Source: Embleya sp042956465
GTDB lineage: Bacteria > Actinomycetota > Actinomycetes > Streptomycetales > Streptomycetaceae
Length of the DNA stretch: 64,000 nt
Assembly: GCF_042956465.1 (NCBI RefSeq)
Contig: NZ_JBIBGL010000001.1
Span: forward strand, 800,663-864,662
Reading direction: 5' to 3'
Shown piece by piece: positions 52,869 through 61,297 of this stretch. Both the position numbers and the translations under genes were made by a program. The notes beneath the pieces were generated by a model that was not told the DNA's origin, did no database searches, and saw only the letters and a program-made list of their open reading frames with translations. Each line of letters starts with the position of its first letter. The stretch's first letter is position 1.

Positions 52869-55088
52869 GTGGGATTGGCGAACGAGAACATCATCACGCA
52901 GGTCGAGGACCTGCTTGCCGGGCGCATCGTCATCCCGTCGATCCAGCGGGACTATGTGTGGAAGACCCCCGACATCCGGGATCTGCTCGACTCCCTGTAC
53001 CGGGGATACCCGATCGGGTCCGTGCTGCTGTGGAAGACCAGGATCGCCGTCCCGTTCCGGACCGCCGCCGTCAGCCAGGAGACGCAGGGCGTACAGCAGC
53101 CCGTCTATCTCCTCGACGGCCAGCAGCGGCTCATTTCACTCGCATGGGTGTATCGACCCGAGTCCCGCGCCGACGCGAAGAAGCTCGATCTGCGCTTCGA
53201 CCTGGCCAACGAGCAGTTCGTCAGCCCGGTCGGCACCCAGCAGCGCAATGATCCGCTCCTGGTGCCGGTGGTCGACGTGTTGGCCACCACGCCGGACTTC
53301 TACCGGCTCCTGACCACGGCCGGCGTCGACCCGGCGACACCGGTCTTCCAGACCTACTACAAGCGGCTTCAGCAGTTGCACGACGTCCACAAGCGCGAGA
53401 TCGCGGTGATCACCTACGCCTCGGACGACTACGAGGAGGTCGCCGACGTCTTCGCGCGGGTCAACAAGGGTGGCCGCAAGCTGACCAAGGGCGATCTGGT
53501 GTACAGCGCGATCGCGGCCCGCTGGGAGGACGGGCTCGCCACGATCGAGGCCTTCCACGCGGAGCTTGCGCGCGACGGGTTCGCCCTCGATCGGGACCCG
53601 GTGCTACGCATCCTCGGTCACTTCGCGGGAGTGGGCCTGCGCAGCATCAAACTGCTCGACGCCGCCGTCACGGAGCCGGTCCTGAAGGCGGCCTGGGCCA
53701 AGACGGCCGAGGCGGTTCGGATGACGATCCGATTCCTGCGCGAGGAATGCTCGGTGCCGCGTTCGGCGGTGCTCAAGACGCAGGCCGTCCTGGTCGCGCC
53801 CTCCATCCTGCTCCATCGCCGGGGCGGCACGCTCGGTCCGGACGAGACGGTGCGGCTGCGCCGGTGGATCTACACGATCCTGACGTTCATGCGGTACAGC
53901 GGGACCACCGACACCGCGTTGGAAAGCGATGTGCGGTGGATGGACGCCGACGAAGGTCGGGTGCGGTTCGGCGAGTTGATGCACCGCGCGTTCGGCAGTC
54001 GGCCGCTGGACGCGCCGGTGCAGGCGTCGGACCTGGAACACAAGTCCAATCTGCACGCCTTCTTCAACGTCCTGTACATCGCCGCGCTGCGGCGGGAGGC
54101 GCGCGACTGGGTCGACGGCGAGCAACTCGACGACCTGCGTGAGGATTCGTCGGCGCGCATCGAGTACCACCACGTGTTCCCCGACGCGGCGATCGGCGGG
54201 GCGCACCCGAAGGAACTGCGCAACAGCCTGGCCAACTACGCCTTCGTCTCGGCGCGGACGAAGCGCTACATCGGAGCGCGAACGCCGGCGGAATACCTGC
54301 CCGCGCTGGAAGCCGAACACGTTGCTCGGCACTGGATGCCGACGGATCCGGCGTTGTGGACCGTGGAACGGTTCCCGGAGTTTCTCGCCGAGCGGCGGCG
54401 GCTGATGGCGGCCACGCTCAATGCCATGCTGGGCCTGCCGGGCGCCGAGGAGGCCGTGGGCCGGGACGCCGGGGAGGCCGTGGGCCGGGACGCCGGGGAG
54501 GCCGTGGGCCGGGACGCCGAGGCGGCGCCGGCCGTGCTCCCCGCCTCGCCTAACGACGCGCCTGTCGCTGCGGCGGACGCGGAACCCTTCGTCTACGAAC
54601 CCCCGCCACAAAGTCGTCCTTCGGCGGAGAAGGCGACGGTCGCCGAGCCGGAGGATCTCGACACCGGCGAGCGGTTCCGCCGGCAGTTGGCGGCCTGTTC
54701 CACCCCGGCGGAAGTGGCCATCGTCGAGGAACTGCTGGAATTCTGGGAGATCAGCCGAGGGCGCGTGGAGTTCGGCGACGGCGGCACGCCCACCGCGAGA
54801 CTGGTGCGGGATGCCGCGGACGGCACGAGCGTGTGTCCGATGCTGGTGTTTCCTTCGGCCGCGGGCAGCGGTATCGAGGTGCAGTTCCAGGAGCTGACGC
54901 GGCACCCGCGGTTCGCGCCGGAAGCGATGCGGGAGGAACTGCGAACCCGGCTGAACGCGATCACGGGCTTGGACATCCAGCGGCACAACGTGCACCGCCG
55001 CCCGCACTTTCCGTTGACGCTGCTTGCGGACGAGCCTGATCGTGCGGTGCTGTACCAGGTGTTCGCGTGGCTCAAGGACGTCATCTGA
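52869..55088 (+). CDS. DUF262/HNH (GmrSD-like) protein with extra C-terminal domain
   Basis: 739 residues. The DUF262 ParB/Srx-like domain has IPSIQRDYVWK (22-32), the signature DGQQRL (83-88) and VFARVNKGGRKLTKGDL (194-210). Residues about 431-466 carry an HNH-like DUF1524 segment, IEYHHVFP with NSLANYAFVSARTKRYIG. These are the two halves of GmrSD-type modification-dependent nucleases, which cut glucosylated phage DNA. After a linker with three GEAVGRDA repeats comes an unassigned domain of about 140 residues (RFRRQLAACSTPAEVAIVEE to VLYQVFAWLKDVI). GTG 52869 follows AGGGGGA. Its stop lies in the first unit of a 17-bp tandem array. Confidence 0.82.
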   Translation: MGLANENIITQVEDLLAGRIVIPSIQRDYVWKTPDIRDLLDSLYRGYPIGSVLLWKTRIAVPFRTAAVSQETQGVQQPVYLLDGQQRLISLAWVYRPESRADAKKLDLRFDLANEQFVSPVGTQQRNDPLLVPVVDVLATTPDFYRLLTTAGVDPATPVFQTYYKRLQQLHDVHKREIAVITYASDDYEEVADVFARVNKGGRKLTKGDLVYSAIAARWEDGLATIEAFHAELARDGFALDRDPVLRILGHFAGVGLRSIKLLDAAVTEPVLKAAWAKTAEAVRMTIRFLREECSVPRSAVLKTQAVLVAPSILLHRRGGTLGPDETVRLRRWIYTILTFMRYSGTTDTALESDVRWMDADEGRVRFGELMHRAFGSRPLDAPVQASDLEHKSNLHAFFNVLYIAALRREARDWVDGEQLDDLREDSSARIEYHHVFPDAAIGGAHPKELRNSLANYAFVSARTKRYIGARTPAEYLPALEAEHVARHWMPTDPALWTVERFPEFLAERRRLMAATLNAMLGLPGAEEAVGRDAGEAVGRDAGEAVGRDAEAAPAVLPASPNDAPVAAADAEPFVYEPPPQSRPSAEKATVAEPEDLDTGERFRRQLAACSTPAEVAIVEELLEFWEISRGRVEFGDGGTPTARLVRDAADGTSVCPMLVFPSAAGSGIEVQFQELTRHPRFAPEAMREELRTRLNAITGLDIQRHNVHRRPHFPLTLLADEPDRAVLYQVFAWLKDVI
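54450..54521 (+). repeat. In-frame 24-bp tandem repeat (three copies)
   Basis: Units 54450-54473, 54474-54497 and 54498-54521 are identical except for the last bases of the third. They encode GEAVGRDA-type octapeptides in the linker between the HNH region and the C-terminal domain of the DUF262 protein. The unit is a multiple of three, so copy-number change keeps the frame. Confidence 0.9.
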
Positions 55089-55178
55089 GGCTTGACGTCA
55101 TCCGAGGCTTGACGTCATCCGAGGCTTGACGTCATCCGAGGCCTGACGTCATTCGAGGCTTGCCGCCGTTTGAGGTTT
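55077..55178. repeat. 17-bp tandem array starting inside the DUF262 gene
   Basis: Six head-to-tail units of GACGTCATCCGAGGCTT: 55077-55093, 55094-55110, 55111-55127, 55128-55144, 55145-55161 and a diverged one at 55162-55178. The first unit encodes the last residues DVI and the TGA stop, so the array apparently grew by duplication of the gene's 3' end. It fills the gap to the convergent LCP gene. Confidence 0.92.
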
Positions 55179-55206
55179 CCGGAGTCCCCGGCTCGGGGGA
55201 GTCCGG

Positions 55207-56259
55207 TCAGGGCCGCCACAGTTCGCCGGGGGCCGGCTCCGGCCAGGGGATGTCTGCGCGGACCGCGGCGAAGAGTTCCTTGCAGCGCTTGTCGTCGAGC
55301 AGGACCACGCTCTGGCCGCCGCCGCGTTCGCCGAAGCCGGCGACGGGGGCGGTGCGAAACGCCAGGTCGGCTTCGCTGATGCCCTTGAGGTCGGTGGCCA
55401 GGTCCAGAAGCGCCTTGAAGTTGAGGTTGTCGTCGACGGTCAGCGACTTGGTCAGCGACTGCAACAGGTTCTCGGTGCGCAGCGGGCTGCCGAGCACCCC
55501 CTGCGCCGTGACCTTCTCCGCGATCGCACCCAGCAGTTGCTGCTGGTGCGCCACCCGATCGAGGTCGCCCCGTTCGAGCCCGTACCGCTGCCGCACGAAC
55601 TTGAGCGCCTCGTTGCCGTCCAGCTCGGCGCGGCCCTTGTCGGCGTCCACCGTCACCCCGCCGAGCGCGTCGACCATGCCCTTGAAGCCGCCGAAGTCCA
55701 CCGCCGCGTAGTGGTCGATCCGTACGCCGGTCAGATTTTCGATGGTGGCCACGAGCAGCGCGGGCCCGCCCCACGAGAAGGCCGCGTTCAGCTTGGCCTC
55801 GCCGTGTCCAGGGATCGACACCCACGAGTCGCGCGGCAACGAGATCGCCGAGATCGAGGCCCGACCGGCGGGCAGGTGCAGGATCATCATGGTGTCGCTG
55901 CGCCGGCCCTCCAGCGCCTCGGGGTCGGCGCCGGCCGCCGCCGCGTCCATGCCGACGAGCAGGATGTTCAACGCCCGGCCGGCGGCGGGATCGGTCGGCG
56001 GGCGCGGTCCCGCGGCGGGGATGCTCGATCGGTCGAAGACCCCGTCGATGCGCTTGATGTTGGCGTTGAGCGAGTACACCACCCAGACCGCGCATCCGCC
56101 GACCACGCACAGCGACAGGGTGAGCAGCGCGACCAGTCCCACGACCGCCTTGCGGCGCCGTGACCAAGGCTTGCGCTCGGGTGTCGATGTCGGCTCGACG
56201 TCCTCGTCCGCCTCGCTGACCTCGGCCGACTCGTCCGTCGCACCCAGCGCATCCGTCAT
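55207..56259 (-). CDS. LytR-CpsA-Psr (LCP) family cell-wall ligase
   Basis: 350 residues. An acidic cytoplasmic N-terminus and RKPWSRRRKAV precede one membrane segment (about 36-62; VVGLVALLTLSLCVVGGCAV). The outer LCP domain has NILLVGMDA, RRSDTMMILHLP, ISLPRDSWVSIPGHGEAKLN, GVRIDHYAAVDFGGFKGMVDALGGV and FVRQRYGLERGDLDR with the conserved Arg and Asp residues. LCP enzymes transfer teichoic-acid-like glycopolymers from lipid carriers to peptidoglycan. ATG 56259 lies 6 nt after TAGCTT, so the transcript is probably leaderless. It has no cell-wall genes around it. Confidence 0.9.
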   Translation of the reverse strand: MTDALGATDESAEVSEADEDVEPTSTPERKPWSRRRKAVVGLVALLTLSLCVVGGCAVWVVYSLNANIKRIDGVFDRSSIPAAGPRPPTDPAAGRALNILLVGMDAAAAGADPEALEGRRSDTMMILHLPAGRASISAISLPRDSWVSIPGHGEAKLNAAFSWGGPALLVATIENLTGVRIDHYAAVDFGGFKGMVDALGGVTVDADKGRAELDGNEALKFVRQRYGLERGDLDRVAHQQQLLGAIAEKVTAQGVLGSPLRTENLLQSLTKSLTVDDNLNFKALLDLATDLKGISEADLAFRTAPVAGFGERGGGQSVVLLDDKRCKELFAAVRADIPWPEPAPGELWRP

Positions 56260-56265
56260 GCGCAG

Positions 56266-56288
56266 AAGCTAGCTGACCTACCGTCAGC
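56266..56288 (-). promoter_or_regulatory. LCP promoter with inverted repeat
   Basis: On the minus strand the inverted repeat GCTGAC-ggtag-GTCAGC (56288-56272) runs straight into the -10-like TAGCTT (56271-56266), which is 6 nt before the ATG. A protein bound there would block transcription. Confidence 0.45.
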
Positions 56289-56309
56289 AAGGGCAGGGGA
56301 AGCCGAAAA

Positions 56310-56843
56310 TCAGTGCGAAGACGAGATCGACTTCGCTGCCTGTCCGAGATCCGGGGCCGGCCGGCGCATGCACACGCGAGGCCACCGATCCAGTCCGATG
56401 GCCGCCTCGTGCGTCCGGATCGCCGCGAGCCCCGGCGTCACCTGCGCCGCGTCGAGCGTCCGGAAACCGATCCGCGCGTAGTACGGAGCGTTCCATGGCA
56501 CGTCCCGAAAGGTGGTCAACGTCGACGCGAGCCCGGTCTGCGCCTGCACCCGATCGATCATCGCCCGCCCGAGCCCGCGCCGCGCCCCGTCGGGGTGCAC
56601 CGACACCTGCTCGATGTGCGCGGCCCCGTCCACGAGATCCCAGATCAGATAGGCAACCGCCGGCTCCCCGACCACCAGGCACCGCCCGCCGGCCCGATAC
56701 GCGGCCAACTCCTCGACGGAAAGCGCCTCGTCCGCCGCGATTTCCGGCATGCCCACATCCACGAAGCACATCCCGGCGGCGACCTCGATCTCTCGCATTC
56801 GCTCCAGGTCAGGCACCGAGGCGGCACGGATCACATCACTCAT
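56310..56843 (-). CDS. GNAT-family N-acetyltransferase
   Basis: 177 residues. The GNAT core is seen in AVAYLIWDLVDGAAHIEQVS, followed by VHPDGARRGLGRAMIDRVQA, the acetyl-CoA-binding loop (R/Q-x-x-G-x-G/A as RRGLGRA), and WNAPYYARIGFRTL. It would transfer an acetyl group to an amine of unknown identity. ATG 56843 gives the usual start MSDVIRAASVPDLERMREIE; an ATG three codons upstream is possible, and the ribosome binding site is weak (GGTGA). The LCP gene begins 50 nt downstream but has its own promoter. Confidence 0.85.
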   Translation of the reverse strand: MSDVIRAASVPDLERMREIEVAAGMCFVDVGMPEIAADEALSVEELAAYRAGGRCLVVGEPAVAYLIWDLVDGAAHIEQVSVHPDGARRGLGRAMIDRVQAQTGLASTLTTFRDVPWNAPYYARIGFRTLDAAQVTPGLAAIRTHEAAIGLDRWPRVCMRRPAPDLGQAAKSISSSH

Positions 56844-56896
56844 GATCACCATTGTGGCCACCGCCGGGAAGCGGCGGGAGACGGTGCGTGTGGCGC

Positions 56897-57100
56897 ATGG
56901 GTCACACGGATCTCGACACGGCATGCTCGCAGTTCCACGAGAAGTGGGTTCGAGGGTCCACCCCGCAGCCCGCCACGTGTCACGCTCACGGGCGACGACT
57001 ACCCCGCTTTCGAGGCGATTCAGTACGTACCGATCGCGAAGCCGTGGTGCCGGCGGCCGACAAGATGTACGACCCGAAGCTGCGAGGGTTGGGCCCAGAG
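56897..57100 (+). pseudogene. Possible remnant of a small WXG-like helical protein
   Basis: ATG 56897 opens MGHTDLDTACSQFHEKWVRG, a helix reminiscent of small actinomycete WXG100-like or helical-bundle proteins, but the frame then becomes Pro/His/Arg-rich. A protein-like segment (TGDDYPAFEAIQ) continues one frame over, and AADKMYDPKL appears back in the first frame. Two frameshifts would be needed to join them. The evidence is weak and the interval 56844-57116 may simply be non-coding. Confidence 0.2.
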
Positions 57101-57116
57101 CCTGGCAGTACGCCGA

Positions 57117-57145
57117 AGGGGTGGCCCGCGTGGCGGGCCACCCCT
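57117..57145. terminator. Perfect 13-bp hairpin after the beta-oxidation operon
   Basis: AGGGGTGGCCCGC (57117-57129), loop GTG, GCGGGCCACCCCT (57133-57145), 20 nt beyond the stop of the leftward multifunctional enzyme gene. Confidence 0.75.
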
Positions 57146-57164
57146 GCTCGCGACATCGTGTCGA

Positions 57165-59300
57165 CTACTGCGGGACCGAGGCCGTGCCCGCCGGGAGGAA
57201 GCGCTTGCCCAGCGTCTTCTCGCTGACGCCCGCGCGGTCCAGGTACGGGGTGATGCCGCCCAGGTGGAAGGGCCAGCCGGCGCCGGTGATCATGCACAGG
57301 TCGATGTCCTGCGGGGCGGCGACGACGCCCTCTTCGAGCATGCGGTTGATCTCGTCGGCCAGGGCGGCCAACGCGCGGTCGCGGACCTGCTCTTGCGTGG
57401 AGGGGGAGTCGCCCACCTCCAGGAGGGCGGCGACCTCGGGGTCGACCTCCTGGGCGCCCGAGGCCCAGGTCAGGAAGGAGCGCTTCCCGGCCTTGACCAC
57501 ACGCTCCAGGTTGGGCGAGACGCCGAAGCGGTCCGGGAAGGCCGTGTGCAGGGTTTCGCCGACGTGTGCGGCGATCGCCGGGCCGACGAGTTCGAGCAGG
57601 ACCATCGGGGACATCGGCAGGCCGAGCGGGGCCAGCGCGTTGTCGGCGATCTCGATCGGGGTGCCTTCGTCGACCGCGGCCAGCACCTCGCCCAGGAAGC
57701 GGGTGAGGACGCGGTTGACCACGAACGCCGGGGCGTCCTTGACCAGGACCGAGGTCTTCTTGAGCTGCTTGGAGACGGCGAAGGCGGTGGCGAGCGCACC
57801 GTCGTCGGTCTGCTCGGCGCGGACGATCTCCAACAGCGGCAGGACCGCGACCGGGTTGAAGAAGTGGAAGCCCACGACCCGCTCGGGGTGTGCCAGCTTC
57901 GAGGCCATCTCGGTGATCGACAACGACGAGGTGTTGGTGGCCAGGATGCACGTCGGCGAGACCACGGCCTCGACCTCGGCGAACACCTGCTGCTTGACCG
58001 ACATCTCCTCGAACACGGCCTCGATGACGAAGTCGGCGTCCGCGAACGCGTCCTTGGTCAGCGAGCCGGTCACCAGTGCCTTGAGCCGGTTCGCGGCGTC
58101 CGCCGAGATCCGCTTCTTGAGCAGGAGCTTGTCGACCTCGGCGTGCACGTAGCCGACGCCCTTGTCCACCCGCTCCTGGTCGATGTCGGTCAGTACGACC
58201 GGCACCCGCAGGCGACGGGCGAACAGCAGCGCGAGTTGCGAGGCCATCAGCCCGGCGCCGACCACGCCGACCTTGGTGACCGGACGCGCGAGCTTGCGGT
58301 CGGGGGCGCCGGCCGGGCGCTTGGCGCGCTTTTGGATCAGGTTGAACGAGTACAGGCCCGCGCGCAGTTCGTCGCCCATGATCAGGTCGGCGAGCGCGTC
58401 GTCCTCGGCGTCGAAGCCGGCCTGGAGCGAGGCGACGTCACCGAACCGGGCGGAGCGTGCCGCGTCGATGATCTCCAGCGCGCGGTACGGCGCGGGGGAG
58501 GCCCCGTGCACCTTCGAGTCGGCGATCGCACGGCCTCGCGCGATCGCCGCGTCCCAGCCGGCGCCGCGGTCGATCTCCGCTCGCTCGACCACGATCTCGC
58601 CGGAGACGACCTTGCTCGCCCACACCAGCGACTGGGCCAGGAAGTCGGCCGACTCCACCAGTGCGTCCGCGATCCCGAGCTTGAATGCCTTGGGACCGTT
58701 GAGCTGCCGGTTCTGGTTCAGCGCGTTCTCGATGATCACGGTGACCGCGTTGTCCGGGCCGATCAGGTTCGGCAGCAGCACGCAGCCGCCCCAGCCGGGG
58801 ACCAGACCCAGGAAACACTCGGGCAGCGAGAAGGCCGGCACCGCGGTGGAGATGGTGCGGTACGTGCAGGCCAGGCCGATTTCGACGCCGCCGCCCATCG
58901 CCGCGCCGTTGTAGAACGCGAACGTGGGCACGGACAGCGTGGTCAGCCGCTTGAACGTGTCGTGGCCGGCCTTGCCGATGGCGTGCGCGTGCTCGCGCAG
59001 GCCGACCTTCTCCACGCCCTTGAGGTCGGCGCCGACCGCGAAGATGAAGGGCTTGCCGGTCACGCCGGCCGCGACGATGTCGCCCGCCGCGGCCAGGGCC
59101 TCGACCTTGTCGATGGCGCCGTTGAGCTCGCCCAGTCCGGCTGGCCCGAACGTGTTCGGCTTGGTGTGGTCGAAGCCGTTGTCGATCGTGATCAGCGCGA
59201 ACCTGCCCGCGCCGCCAGGGAGATCGAGTACGCGCACGGGGAAGTGCGAGACCAGCTCGTCCGGGAAGACCTCGGCGGCCAGTCGGGTCAGGTTGCTCAC
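57165..59300 (-). CDS. fadJ: Multifunctional fatty-acid oxidation enzyme (enoyl-CoA hydratase / 3-hydroxyacyl-CoA dehydrogenase)
   Basis: 711 residues. The N-terminal third is a crotonase domain: KPFIFAVGADLKGVEKVG and NGAAMGGGVEIGLACTYRTI form the oxyanion hole, with E in LPECFLGLVPGWGG as a catalytic acid. From about residue 335, VGVVGAGLMASQLALLFARR begins the NAD-binding domain (GAGxMA, Ala where Gly is common), ATNTSSLSITEM and HFFNPVAVLPLLEIV carry the dehydrogenase active site, and VNRVLTRFLGEVLAAVDEG the C-terminal domain. It performs hydration and oxidation in beta-oxidation. GTG 59300 overlaps the thiolase stop by 4 nt and has GAGGGGA upstream. Confidence 0.92.
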   Translation of the reverse strand: MSNLTRLAAEVFPDELVSHFPVRVLDLPGGAGRFALITIDNGFDHTKPNTFGPAGLGELNGAIDKVEALAAAGDIVAAGVTGKPFIFAVGADLKGVEKVGLREHAHAIGKAGHDTFKRLTTLSVPTFAFYNGAAMGGGVEIGLACTYRTISTAVPAFSLPECFLGLVPGWGGCVLLPNLIGPDNAVTVIIENALNQNRQLNGPKAFKLGIADALVESADFLAQSLVWASKVVSGEIVVERAEIDRGAGWDAAIARGRAIADSKVHGASPAPYRALEIIDAARSARFGDVASLQAGFDAEDDALADLIMGDELRAGLYSFNLIQKRAKRPAGAPDRKLARPVTKVGVVGAGLMASQLALLFARRLRVPVVLTDIDQERVDKGVGYVHAEVDKLLLKKRISADAANRLKALVTGSLTKDAFADADFVIEAVFEEMSVKQQVFAEVEAVVSPTCILATNTSSLSITEMASKLAHPERVVGFHFFNPVAVLPLLEIVRAEQTDDGALATAFAVSKQLKKTSVLVKDAPAFVVNRVLTRFLGEVLAAVDEGTPIEIADNALAPLGLPMSPMVLLELVGPAIAAHVGETLHTAFPDRFGVSPNLERVVKAGKRSFLTWASGAQEVDPEVAALLEVGDSPSTQEQVRDRALAALADEINRMLEEGVVAAPQDIDLCMITGAGWPFHLGGITPYLDRAGVSEKTLGKRFLPAGTASVPQ

Positions 59301-60532
59301 TTGTCGTTCCCCTCGGAGTTCACGGCGTCCGCGGAGTTCGCGGTCCAGTTCGGGTTCTCCCAGATCACGGTCCCGCCCATGCCGAGCCCGATGCACATCG
59401 AGGTCAGGCCGTAGCGGACCTCGGGGTGCTCCTCGAACTGCCGCGCGAGCTGCGTCATCAGGCGCACGCCGGACGAGGCGAGAGGGTGACCGAAGGCGAT
59501 CGCGCCGCCGTACTTGTTCACGCGCGGGTCGTCGTCGGCGATCTTGTAGTGGTCCAGGAAGGACAACACCTGGACGGCGAAGGCCTCGTTCAGCTCGAAC
59601 AGGCCGATGTCCTCGATGGTGAGGCCGGCGCGCTCCAGGGCCTTCTCGGTGGCCGGGACCGGGCCGATGCCCATCACCTCGGGCTCCACGCCCGCGAAGG
59701 CGAACTGCACGAGCCGCATCTTGATCGGCAGACCCAGCTCGCGCGCGGCGTCCTCGGAGGCGAGCAGACACGCGGTCGCGCCGTCGTTGAGGCCGGCCGC
59801 GTTGCCCGCGGTGACCCGGCCGTGCGGACGGAACGGGGTCTTCAGCGCGCCGAGGCCCTCGAGCGTGGTGCCCGGGCGCATCGGCTCGTCGACGGTTGAC
59901 AGGCCCCAGCCCTGCTCGACCGAGCGAACCGCGACCGGCACCAGGTCGGGCTGGATCAGGTTGTCGGCGTACGCCTTGGCGGCCTTCTCCTGGCTGCCGA
60001 CGGCGAACCTGTCGGCGCGCTCCTTGGTCAGCTGCGGGAAGCGGTCGTGGATGTTCTCCGCGGTGTTGCCCATGACCAGTGCGGACGGGTCCACGAGCTG
60101 CTCGGAGATGATCCGCGGGTTCGGGTCGGCACCCTCGCCCATGGGGTGGCGACCCATGTGCTCGACACCGCCGGCGACCACGACGTCGTAGGCGCCGAAC
60201 GCGATGCCGCCGGCGGCCGTGGTGACCGCGGTCATCGCGCCCGCGCACATGCGGTCGATCGAGTAGCCGGGCACCTCGCGCGGCAGACCCGCGAGCAGCG
60301 CCGCGGTGCGGCCGATGGTCAGGCCCTGGTCGCCGATCTGCGTGGTGGCCGCGATGGCGACCTCGTCCACGCGGGCCGGCGGCAGCGACGGGTTGCGGCG
60401 CATCAGCTCACGGATACACGCGATGACGAGGTCGTCGGCTCGCGTCTCGTGGTAGATGCCCTTGGGGCCGGCCTTGCCGAAGGGGGTACGGACGCCGTCT
60501 ACGAAGACGACGTCCCGGACGTTACGAGGCAC
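59297..60532 (-). CDS. fadA: Acetyl-CoA C-acyltransferase (3-ketoacyl-CoA thiolase)
   Basis: 411 residues. The nucleophilic cysteine lies in IDRMCAGAMTAV; the catalytic His is in AIAFGHPLASSGVRLM and the second Cys in TSMCIGLGMGGTVIW. ELNEAFAVQVLSFL is a further conserved block. It cleaves 3-ketoacyl-CoA to acetyl-CoA and a shortened acyl-CoA, completing beta-oxidation with the coupled multifunctional enzyme downstream (4-nt overlap). GTG 60532 follows AGGAGGA. This two-gene fadA-fadJ unit is typical of actinomycetes. No regulator is adjacent; the promoter must lie within 60533-60600. Confidence 0.94.
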   Translation of the reverse strand: MPRNVRDVVFVDGVRTPFGKAGPKGIYHETRADDLVIACIRELMRRNPSLPPARVDEVAIAATTQIGDQGLTIGRTAALLAGLPREVPGYSIDRMCAGAMTAVTTAAGGIAFGAYDVVVAGGVEHMGRHPMGEGADPNPRIISEQLVDPSALVMGNTAENIHDRFPQLTKERADRFAVGSQEKAAKAYADNLIQPDLVPVAVRSVEQGWGLSTVDEPMRPGTTLEGLGALKTPFRPHGRVTAGNAAGLNDGATACLLASEDAARELGLPIKMRLVQFAFAGVEPEVMGIGPVPATEKALERAGLTIEDIGLFELNEAFAVQVLSFLDHYKIADDDPRVNKYGGAIAFGHPLASSGVRLMTQLARQFEEHPEVRYGLTSMCIGLGMGGTVIWENPNWTANSADAVNSEGNDK

Positions 60533-61121
60533 GAGCGCACACTCCTCCTGCGATGGGTACGAGCCCCATGCTACTCATGAGTAACCAATGGTCCTAGCCC
60601 TCGGCCCCACTCCGCTCGCCCCGATCCGCCGGGACGTTGCCGGCGGTGGTCGGGATCGCCCCCGTGACCGGCGCTTTTCGCGGCGACCGAGCCGAAGGCC
60701 GTGGGTCGGGTTCGCGACCGAAGGGCCGGCGAGGCGCGTGGACGGATGCGCTGCGGCACGCGTCCGGGCGTGCCGGCGGTGCGTTCGGGTGGTTCGGGGG
60801 TGCGTCCGGGCGTGCCGACCGCCCGGGTGGGTCGGCGAGTTCGGCGGCGAAGCCGGATTCGTCGCCATCGGGCTTCCGGCGGCGGGCGCACGATCGCTCG
60901 GGTCGGCGACGGAGCCGCAGGCGGGTTGCTGCGGTGGGCTGCTCCGAGGTGATCACGACGACTCCGGATTGCGCGGACTTGGCACGACCTTATGCATTTA
61001 TCGGGCTTGCCATGCTTTGCCGCGCCACAGGGGTCGGGCCGGACGTGATGCGATCCACGCGCGGCAAGGCGGGCCTTTACTTCGGCTTGACTGTCTGGGG
61101 ACATTCGGCTGACAAAATAAG
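60533..61121. other. Intergenic region between fadA and the efeO promoter
   Basis: About 590 bp. 60600-60960 is GC-rich and slightly repetitive (GCGTGCCG, TTCGGGG), with open frames lacking motifs. 60961-61121 becomes markedly AT-richer and leads into the iron-regulated promoter; TTGACT at 61087-61092 is a possible -35. No gene is supported. Confidence 0.55.
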
Positions 61122-61151
61122 CCAAGCCTAGGCTTGGTTAGCCTTGCCTAA
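61122..61151. promoter_or_regulatory. Iron box (DtxR/IdeR/DmdR type) of efeOB
   Basis: CTTGGTTAGCCTTGCCTAA (61133-61151) read on the minus strand agrees with the consensus TTAGGTTAGGCTAACCTAA at 15 of 19 positions. It overlaps a perfect 16-bp palindrome CCAAGCCTAGGCTTGG (61122-61137) that shares its half-site, so two regulator dimers could bind. In streptomycetes such boxes bind the iron-loaded repressor DmdR1. Basis: visible match plus known consensus. Confidence 0.8.
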
Positions 61152-61297
61152 TAATTGCTTTTTGTCCCACTTCTGTATCCCTGCATGTCCCTGCGTGTCC
61201 CTGCCGGTCCTGCGGTCCCTGCGGTTCCAGCCGGTTCCTCTCGTTCGTCTGCCGGGCCTCGACCCGTCTTCGCTTGTTCTCGTCCCCGGGAGAGTCC

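Noticed and set aside
60588..61112. Plus-strand frames between fadA and efeO
   Set aside because: Arg/Gly-rich, no ribosome binding site, and they run into the iron-box promoter.
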